From assembly GCA_027083715.1 (NCBI GenBank), contig JALWNR010000733.1, forward strand, positions 1 through 9,970: a stretch of 9,970 nt of DNA. Direction: 5' to 3'. The stretch is from Bacteroidales bacterium. Lineage in GTDB: Bacteria > Bacteroidota > Bacteroidia > Bacteroidales > NBLH01. Below, in pieces: positions 1 through 5,616 of this stretch (position 1 is its first letter; each line of letters opens with the position of its first letter). Both the position numbers and the translations under genes were made by a program. Below the pieces are notes generated by a model. That model worked only from the letters and a program-made list of their open reading frames with translations, was not told the origin of the DNA and searched no databases.

Positions 1-2
1 TA

Positions 3-146
3 TTATAAGTTTGTGAGTAACCCCCAAATATTCTTATGCTGTAAAAATAACGAAATTTGGGAATTTGATATAATATTTTTTCAAAGAAATTTATCTTAAT
101 ATTTTCAAAACCATACCCAAAAGTAAATTTTTTCTTTATAAGTTTG
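3..146 (+). repeat. 11-bp direct repeat TTATAAGTTTG (3-13 and 136-146)
   Basis: The 11-mer TTATAAGTTTG occurs at 3-13 and again at 136-146, both upstream of the SGNH esterase gene. Each copy contains a perfect TAnnTTTG (TAAGTTTG), the -7 consensus of Bacteroidota housekeeping promoters. In DNA this AT-rich, an 11-base repeat could be chance. The rest of the 178-bp upstream region is AT-rich with no gene seen. Confidence 0.5.
139..146 (+). promoter_or_regulatory. candidate Bacteroidota -7 promoter box (TAAGTTTG)
   Basis: TAAGTTTG matches the Bacteroidota sigma-ABfr -7 consensus TAnnTTTG exactly. It lies 32 bases before the ATG of the SGNH esterase, which would give a 5' leader of roughly 25 bases. 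No TTTG is found at the expected -33 distance; the nearest T-rich stretch, near 102-106, is too far upstream. The call therefore rests on the -7 box and its position only. Confidence 0.35.
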
Positions 147-178
147 ATTTTAAAAAAATCATTAACATTCTTTCTACA

Positions 179-1276
179 ATGGAAAATACATATATAATGT
201 TCGTATTTTTGTTATTGATACAATGTACTAATCATAAGAAACCTTATGCTCAATCAAGTTTTATACACCACAAAAGTGATAGCATTTTATATACGGGAAG
301 AATAAACCATACTGATAGTACAAGTATCATTTATTGGCAAGGAAGCTCAATAAAACTAAACTTTAAAGGTGATTATGTAAAAATATTAATACACGATGAA
401 TACGGGAAAAACTATTATAATGTTATTTTAGACCAAGATAGTATTATTCTTTTTCATCCTGATTCTGTAAAAAGATGGTACACGCTAGTTTCCGGTATTG
501 AAAACAAAAACCACAGTTTGGAATTTTTCAAACGTACCGAATGGATAAAAGGAGCAACTTATATCTATGGTTTTGAATTGGCAAGAGGTGCAGAGCTTCT
601 TGCAGCACCTCAAAAACCAAAGAAAACGATTGAGTTTTTTGGAAATTCTATTACCTGTGGTTATGCTATTGAAGATGCAGATACTATTGAAGAGAACCCG
701 GACAGCATTTATACAAATAATTATTTAACTTATGCAGCTATAACTGCACGACATTTTAATGCAAATTACTACAATACGGCACGCAGCGGAATTGGCATTA
801 CAATTAGTTGGTTTCCAATGATTATGGATGATTTATATTATCGTTTGAATCCTGCAGATTCAAGCAGCCGATGGGATTTTACAAAATATCAGCCTGATGT
901 AGTTGTGATTAATCTGTTTCAGAATGATTCATGGTTGGTTGAAAGTCCTGATTATCCGGAATTTAAACACCGTTTTGGAACGAAAAAGCCAAATTCTGAT
1001 TTTTTTGTAGAAAAATATAAAGAATTTGTATTAAAAATCAGAAAAGTATATCCGAATGCGAATATTATTTGTGCATTAGGACCCATGGATGCCGTAGAAG
1101 AAGGTTCGCCTTGGCCAAACTATATTAAAATAGCGGTTAGCGAATTGAACGATGATAAAATTTATACTTTATTTTTTCCTTTTCAAAATACGGAACTTCA
1201 TCCTAAAATTGATGAACATCAAAAAATGGCTAAACAGTTGATAAGGTTTATTGAGGATAATAAGTTGTTGGAATAA
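179..1276 (+). CDS. CE2-like SGNH/GDSL carbohydrate esterase, secreted
   Basis: Predicted exported esterase or deacetylase of 365 residues. A hydrophobic N-terminus (about 5-16) suggests export. The sequence LIQC at 13-16 resembles a lipobox but has Gln at -1, so cleavage by signal peptidase I after YAQ (23-25) is an alternative. Residues 35-140 look like a beta-sandwich and 148-362 like an SGNH hydrolase domain, the two-domain architecture of carbohydrate esterase family 2. Block I reads FFGNSITCGY (153-162), with Ser157 the likely nucleophile and Asn in place of the usual Asp of GDS. Block II is ARSGIG (201-206), block III is QND (248-250), and the catalytic His is His341 in ELHP. No Asp lies three residues before that His, so a Ser-His dyad, as described for some CE2 enzymes, is possible. 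CE2 enzymes remove acetyl esters from sugars; the natural substrate here is unknown. It is transcribed towards the glycoside hydrolase genes and is not in their operon. Length is close to the family norm. Family assignment is fairly secure; substrate is inference. Confidence 0.82.
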   Translation: MENTYIMFVFLLLIQCTNHKKPYAQSSFIHHKSDSILYTGRINHTDSTSIIYWQGSSIKLNFKGDYVKILIHDEYGKNYYNVILDQDSIILFHPDSVKRWYTLVSGIENKNHSLEFFKRTEWIKGATYIYGFELARGAELLAAPQKPKKTIEFFGNSITCGYAIEDADTIEENPDSIYTNNYLTYAAITARHFNANYYNTARSGIGITISWFPMIMDDLYYRLNPADSSSRWDFTKYQPDVVVINLFQNDSWLVESPDYPEFKHRFGTKKPNSDFFVEKYKEFVLKIRKVYPNANIICALGPMDAVEEGSPWPNYIKIAVSELNDDKIYTLFFPFQNTELHPKIDEHQKMAKQLIRFIEDNKLLE

Positions 1277-1300
1277 ATAATACCGAACTGTTATTAATGC

Positions 1301-1324
1301 TTGTTCCGATATAAATCGGAATAA
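1301..1324. repeat. inverted repeat, 10-bp stem with one G-U, 4-base loop
   Basis: Arms TTGTTCCGAT (1301-1310) and ATCGGAATAA (1315-1324) pair over ten positions, including one G-U, around the loop ATAA. It starts 24 bases after the esterase stop codon, and a run of seven T follows at 1336-1342, eleven bases past the stem. It could end esterase transcription, but the distance to the T run makes it an imperfect intrinsic terminator. The arms share TTCCGA with the next hairpin. Confidence 0.55.
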
Positions 1325-1343
1325 CAGAAAATAAATTTTTTTA

Positions 1344-1364
1344 ATTCCGAAACAAGTTCGGAAT
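1344..1364. repeat. perfect 8-bp inverted repeat ATTCCGAA/TTCGGAAT (REP-like)
   Basis: ATTCCGAA (1344-1351) and TTCGGAAT (1357-1364) form a perfect 8-bp stem with the 5-base loop ACAAG. It is followed at 1365-1389 by a stretch more GC-rich than its surroundings. Small hairpins of this type in convergent intergenic regions are often repeated across Bacteroidota genomes. Whether this one recurs cannot be seen from a single window. Confidence 0.55.
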
Positions 1365-1422
1365 AGACGCTGCTAATCGCTCGGCATTATACCAAGAATT
1401 ATTTAATAAATTTGATAGCGGT

Positions 1423-1480
1423 TTTGTATAATTTGCAGGGATATAAACCAATATGATTTTGCCCTGCAAATTATAACAAA
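1423..1480. repeat. long inverted repeat (14-bp perfect plus 4-bp outer stem)
   Basis: TATAATTTGCAGGG (1427-1440) is the exact reverse complement of CCCTGCAAATTATA (1462-1475). Past a one-base bulge at 1476, four more pairs form between TTTG (1423-1426) and CAAA (1477-1480). The loop is 21 bases (1441-1461). The structure sits 31 bases beyond the GH2 stop codon, between convergent genes, so it could protect or end either transcript. It lacks an adjacent T run on either strand. The long loop also fits a small repeat element or a protein-binding palindrome. Confidence 0.65.
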
Positions 1481-1510
1481 CTATTCATCAAAGTCTGTTG
1501 TTTATTTTTT

Positions 1511-4204
1511 CTAATTAATTTTTTGTTGTGAAACATTCCAACCCTTAATTATTATTGACGGCTTATCCGAAAATTTAGATAAGGGGTAATATGCCTCAAA
1601 AACTTGTTCTTCGCCCGGTAGCAGACTAATGTAATTGTCTGTCCAATAAACCGGCAGAACGGGTTCATTGGTCGCATTATCTACCACATCCATATAAACA
1701 AAGAAAGCAATGGAATTGGAAGTGTTTTTTAAGCTTAAGGAAACTTTAGCATATTCATCTGTTTTTGTAAAATTATAAACCGTTTGCAAGCGGACATCCG
1801 GTAATTTATTCAATGCACTATAATCTGCATAGCTTTTTGAAGGAGTATAAAATGCCCAAGGTAATTTTTCTGCCGCTTTGTAATCCAATTCATCCTTTTT
1901 TAAAGATAAGTAATAAAAATTTCGATCTATTTCTTTAGTTTGACTGTCATAAACCCTTAAATCGAGAAACCATACATTGGTTAAACCACTAATTTGTGGC
2001 AGTTTTTTGATAAACATAGAGCTGTTTGCTTTAATATTTCCTTTCCATTCATCAGTATAAATCAGTTTTGAATTAATATCATAGGCTCTAATCAATACTT
2101 TTACGTTTTTTACATCCTTTAATTGATTGTTTGATAGAAAAATATCATCCTTTCCGTAACGATAAATTGCATGAATGGCTTGATTGGATTTTTTTACTGC
2201 ATAAAATGCTCCGTTTGGTTGTAAATAACTATCGTACAATTGCCAGTACATTTCAGGCCAAGCCGAATTAAGCATCCATTGAATTAATCCGGTACTTTGG
2301 GGTTTATGGGCAATAAATGCTTCAAACATCGGGCGCATAAGCTCGTAATTCATTAATTGTGATTTAAAGGCAAACTCCTCAATACTTTTTGATTTACCGT
2401 AGCGTGCATTTATTGCAGTGCGATAACGATCAAGAGTTTGAAATGCATTTCTTCCGCAATGATACTCCCAGTATTCTTTATCGATAGGCCATAAATACTT
2501 TTCCGGCAGCATTTTTTTCAATGATGCAAGTGGTGAAATATTAGGACCCGGACAAGTTTCGGTATTAAATCCATAAGCACCACCTAAATTTGTATCTGTA
2601 AACCAATACACGGGTGGGGTATATGCATAAGGACCCAACATTTTCATTCCGGTAGGACCGCTAATCTCACTTACCAATACATCTTCACCTACAATTCCTT
2701 GATCGCTGCCCACTCCACCGGCACTTGTTGCCCAAGGTCGTGTCATATCGTATTTTTGAAATAAATTAAGATAATTTTTTTCTAATTCAGGTACAGGTAA
2801 TTTATCACTTCCAAGCATCCACAAATATATACTCGGATGATTGCGTAGCCACAATAATTGCGATTTCCAATAAGATGTTAAAAGTTTTATATCTTCATGA
2901 TTTCCATAGGCCATGTATTTTGAGTGAGTTTCTTTCCCAAGATATTCATCCCATTCCCAATGACAACTCCATCCAACCATGATTAGTATTCCGTACTTGT
3001 CACACAGATTGTATAAAGATTCATCTTTCCCCCAAAAACCTTCCAAACGAATGCTGTTCAATCCCATGTGTTTTACATAGCGAATTTGTGCTTCAATACT
3101 TTCTTTTGTATCTTGTAAAAGCAAATCGTCAACCCAACCTCCGCCTTTAATAAGCACAAATTTTCCATTTACTTCAACTACCCGGTTCCCTTCTTTATTA
3201 ATATAGCTGTCTATTTGTCGAATTCCATATTTGGTGCTTACCGAGTCTATTGTCTTGTTTTTGGATACAAATGAGATGTTTACATCATACAAACTTGCTT
3301 TTCCAAACCCGTTGGGCCACCATAATTTAACATTATGAACATTCAGTTGCTTAAAATCATTATCCGTAAATCTACATGAAACAGTTTCACCGGCAGGAAT
3401 CTCAATATTTTTCTCGAGCGTACCCAAAGAAAAATCAACTTTCAGTATTCCTGAAATATTTGATTGTGTGCTGTTCTCTAGTTCCGTTTGAATTGTTAAT
3501 TGCGCATCATTTAGAGTATTTTTATCAACCGTAGCCGAAATAAAAGGACTTCGTATTTTCAACCCCTGATTTATTTCCAAAACAACATCTCTGAAAACCC
3601 CCATACTTTTGTCCGGTGGTTGAGGATTCCAATCGACAAAACCTATTGAATATTCGCCTGCAACAGGTTGCCATAACTCTATTGCAATAATATTTTCTCC
3701 GGCAATTACGTAATCATTGATGTTAAAAGTAAACATATTAAAAGCACCATAAAACTTATCTTTACCGGTAACTTTTTTTCCGTTAACCCATAGGTCTGCT
3801 CTATAATTTATACCTTTAAATCTTAAATTTATTTGTTTTTTTAAATCGTCTTTTGACAAATCAAAACTTGTGCGATACCACCACGGTTGCTCAAATTGTT
3901 TTTTATTAACTTTTTTTAAATTAATCCCAAAATACGGGTCGATTATAATACTATCGGCAACCAAGCTTCCCATAACAGTACCCGGCACTATGGCATTAAG
4001 CCAATTATTTGCTTTATATTCTTTTTTAGAGATAATTGAACCGTCAACACCTTCGAGTTTTGCAGAAGATTGTAATTTCCAGTTTTCCCTGAGTAGTATA
4101 GTACGATACAATCCTGTATCTTTTTTCTGAGCAAACGAATTTAGTAATATCATGATGTTTATCAGCAATAAAACAAATCTTTGTACAAAAATCTTTTTTA
4201 TCAT
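1511..4204 (-). CDS. GH2 exo-beta-D-glucosaminidase-like enzyme (CsxA type)
   Basis: Predicted to release glucosamine from the non-reducing ends of chitosan-type chains (exo-beta-D-glucosaminidase, EC 3.2.1.165). The frame is open up to 4276, but I start at the ATG at 4204, which gives 897 residues and a typical signal peptide (MIKKIFVQRF, hydrophobic core, NSFAQ|KK); the 24 extra residues carry no signal. In the 897 numbering: sugar-binding beta-sandwich about 30-210, Ig-like domain about 220-330, TIM barrel about 335-660, and C-terminal beta-sandwich domains to the end. The acid position lies in MLGSDKLP (Asp467), the Ser-Asp pair that replaces Asn-Glu in the exo-glucosaminidase subfamily. 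The nucleophile lies in FNTETCPGP (Glu549). TGMKMLGPY and PPVYWF between them also match what I recall of Amycolatopsis CsxA. The CBM35 tail of CsxA is absent. A terminator-like hairpin and a long leader separate it from the upstream lipoprotein gene. Alternative: a related GH2 specificity such as mannosidase, less likely given Ser-Asp. Confidence 0.85.
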   Translation of the reverse strand: MIKKIFVQRFVLLLINIMILLNSFAQKKDTGLYRTILLRENWKLQSSAKLEGVDGSIISKKEYKANNWLNAIVPGTVMGSLVADSIIIDPYFGINLKKVNKKQFEQPWWYRTSFDLSKDDLKKQINLRFKGINYRADLWVNGKKVTGKDKFYGAFNMFTFNINDYVIAGENIIAIELWQPVAGEYSIGFVDWNPQPPDKSMGVFRDVVLEINQGLKIRSPFISATVDKNTLNDAQLTIQTELENSTQSNISGILKVDFSLGTLEKNIEIPAGETVSCRFTDNDFKQLNVHNVKLWWPNGFGKASLYDVNISFVSKNKTIDSVSTKYGIRQIDSYINKEGNRVVEVNGKFVLIKGGGWVDDLLLQDTKESIEAQIRYVKHMGLNSIRLEGFWGKDESLYNLCDKYGILIMVGWSCHWEWDEYLGKETHSKYMAYGNHEDIKLLTSYWKSQLLWLRNHPSIYLWMLGSDKLPVPELEKNYLNLFQKYDMTRPWATSAGGVGSDQGIVGEDVLVSEISGPTGMKMLGPYAYTPPVYWFTDTNLGGAYGFNTETCPGPNISPLASLKKMLPEKYLWPIDKEYWEYHCGRNAFQTLDRYRTAINARYGKSKSIEEFAFKSQLMNYELMRPMFEAFIAHKPQSTGLIQWMLNSAWPEMYWQLYDSYLQPNGAFYAVKKSNQAIHAIYRYGKDDIFLSNNQLKDVKNVKVLIRAYDINSKLIYTDEWKGNIKANSSMFIKKLPQISGLTNVWFLDLRVYDSQTKEIDRNFYYLSLKKDELDYKAAEKLPWAFYTPSKSYADYSALNKLPDVRLQTVYNFTKTDEYAKVSLSLKNTSNSIAFFVYMDVVDNATNEPVLPVYWTDNYISLLPGEEQVFEAYYPLSKFSDKPSIIIKGWNVSQQKIN

Positions 4205-4238
4205 AATTATATTTTTAATTAAAACACTTTCATTTAAA

Positions 4239-4271
4239 GCCGGAAACTCGTCATAAAAACAAGTATCCGGC
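4239..4271 (-). repeat. leader hairpin upstream of the GH2 gene
   Basis: GCCGGA (4239-4244) pairs with TCCGGC (4266-4271). Past one A-A mismatch, ACT (4246-4248) pairs with AGT (4262-4264), leaving a 13-base loop. It lies 34 bases upstream of the GH2 start codon, inside the untranslated leader if the 4204 start is right. A copy of the 13-mer shared with the next hairpin sits one base away from it (4273-4285). Confidence 0.4.
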
Positions 4272-4272
4272 G

Positions 4273-4374
4273 GCAATTATTAATCTAACAAAAACTTTTT
4301 AATCAATATTCTGCGTTCAAAGGATAAAACCGGAGGACATTTTCACATCCTCCGGAACATTGCAATTATTAATC
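4273..4374. repeat. 13-bp direct repeat GCAATTATTAATC (4273-4285 and 4362-4374)
   Basis: The identical 13-mer GCAATTATTAATC occurs twice, 89 bases apart, in the gap between the lipoprotein and GH2 genes. Each copy lies beside a hairpin with CCGGA/TCCGG arms (4239-4271 and 4330-4355), on the same side and in the same orientation. This looks like a duplicated module, or two binding sites flanking the GH2 leader. No gene is seen in the 179-bp gap (4205-4383). Confidence 0.55.
4326..4355 (-). terminator. terminator-like hairpin after the lipoprotein gene
   Basis: On the minus strand CCGGAGGA (4355-4348) pairs with TCCTCCGG (4337-4330) in a perfect, GC-rich 8-bp stem with a 10-base loop. TTTT follows immediately (4329-4326), then ATCC. 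It starts 28 bases after the lipoprotein stop codon. The T run is short, so read-through into the GH2 gene is plausible; it may attenuate rather than stop transcription. Confidence 0.6.
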
Positions 4375-4383
4375 AAACCTAAA

Positions 4384-5607
4384 TTATAAATCAATATTGA
4401 TTTGCCTTTTTACCAATCCACAAGGCGACAGGTTAATCATATACAAACAGCTATCATTCAAAAAAACTCCATCTGCACCTATACCATACCAGTTATAGTT
4501 ATCCTTAATTGTTTTTAAATAATTTATTTCTGTATTGGAAACCTTTAATAACATAACTCCTGAATTTTCTTGTGCATAAGCAATCAATAAATCATTGTTA
4601 GTGGTTCTTGCTACACCTTGAGCCTCGCGTACAATAGCCGGAATATCATTAATTTTATGGATAATTTCACCATTTTCATCCATTAGTATGGCAAAACCAC
4701 CCCCGTTATAATAAGTACCAACAATGACAAATTTCTTTACAGAAGGATAATATTGCACATCATAGGTATAATATTTCAGAAGACTTTCCAATTTAATTTG
4801 ATTTTTTAATAATTCACCTGTTTCTGTATTTAAAATACTATACATAAGTAGTGCATATTTATCACCTTGTTCATATCGTTGCCATACTAAACACGCATTA
4901 TTTTCCGATCCGGCAACAATAGGCCACCAATCCCGCTTTTCATCAGTAGCGACATCAATTCTTCTCAGAAAACTTCCACCAGCAGAATAAATATCGGCAA
5001 GAACATCCAGCCCGGTACCAATACCATCAGCACCGGGAACTGAATCATCCCAGTTATTACTCCAAAAAACCACAAACAAGTTGGCTACATTAGCCACGTG
5101 CCCTGAGTGCCCTCCATCAAATATAGTATTCGGATAAGCTTTTATGACTTTCATTTCTCGATCATATACGGAATATCTTTGAGCGACACTGTTTTTTGCA
5201 TCATTCCCATCTTCCATAGTAATAAAAATATTACCATTAGGAGAAATTGCAGAACTTGGGGGTTCTTGAGCTTCATTGGCACTAATTAAGCTTGTAGCCT
5301 TAATAACAGGTTTATTTATATTCAATTCAGAATAATAGATGTCGTGTGTCCAACTACCGTCAGAAGAGGCTCCTTTAGGTGGTATGCCGGAACTTCCCCA
5401 GATTAAATAATAAATACTGTCATTTTTTTGAATAAAATCAATTCCATGTTGATATTGACGATAATCATCACCTTCAATAGGATAATCACATGAAGTATTT
5501 GTTATACCTTTGGAAGGGTCAAAATCTTCTTTAATATCAACACCTTTATTGTTACATGCTGATAATATAAAAGGTACTGCAATAAATAAAATACGAATTA
5601 GGTTCAT
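4384..5607 (-). CDS. lipoprotein of unknown function, paralogue of the upstream gene
   Basis: I do not recognise the family. The protein has 407 residues. A signal peptide ends in the lipobox LSAC, with Cys18 the lipidated residue, so it should be membrane anchored, probably in the outer membrane. The residues after Cys (NNKGVDIKED) are not a clear surface-export signal. It aligns colinearly with residues about 30-330 of its upstream neighbour: YQHG (52-55), WGSS (70-73), WTHDIY (86-91), EAQEP (112-116), EDGND (132-136), HSGHV (167-171), DDSVPG (187-192), WWP (227-229), KKFVIVG (291-297) and IPAIVREAQ (322-330). Alternating short beta-strand-like segments with Trp, Gly and Asp turns suggest a beta-propeller. 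It lacks the jelly-roll and sorting domain of its paralogue. It starts nine bases after that gene's stop, so the two are surely co-transcribed. Glycan binding or cleavage is a guess from context. Confidence 0.85.
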   Translation of the reverse strand: MNLIRILFIAVPFILSACNNKGVDIKEDFDPSKGITNTSCDYPIEGDDYRQYQHGIDFIQKNDSIYYLIWGSSGIPPKGASSDGSWTHDIYYSELNINKPVIKATSLISANEAQEPPSSAISPNGNIFITMEDGNDAKNSVAQRYSVYDREMKVIKAYPNTIFDGGHSGHVANVANLFVVFWSNNWDDSVPGADGIGTGLDVLADIYSAGGSFLRRIDVATDEKRDWWPIVAGSENNACLVWQRYEQGDKYALLMYSILNTETGELLKNQIKLESLLKYYTYDVQYYPSVKKFVIVGTYYNGGGFAILMDENGEIIHKINDIPAIVREAQGVARTTNNDLLIAYAQENSGVMLLKVSNTEINYLKTIKDNYNWYGIGADGVFLNDSCLYMINLSPCGLVKRQINIDL

Positions 5608-5616
5608 AATTAAAAT

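Noticed and set aside
23..61. CCCAAAT/ATTTGGG inverted repeat followed by a T run at 76-81
   Set aside because: Only 7 bp with a 25-base loop and a T run 15 bases away; too weak to call a terminator in AT-rich DNA.
3870..4130. Plus-strand open frame of 86 codons inside the GH2 gene
   Set aside because: It lies wholly antisense to a well-supported GH2 coding region and encodes no recognisable motif.
4205..4276. 24-residue N-terminal extension of the GH2 frame
   Set aside because: The extension puts a polar segment before an otherwise typical signal peptide starting at the ATG at 4204, and it overlaps the leader hairpin and one copy of the 13-mer repeat, so it is probably untranslated.
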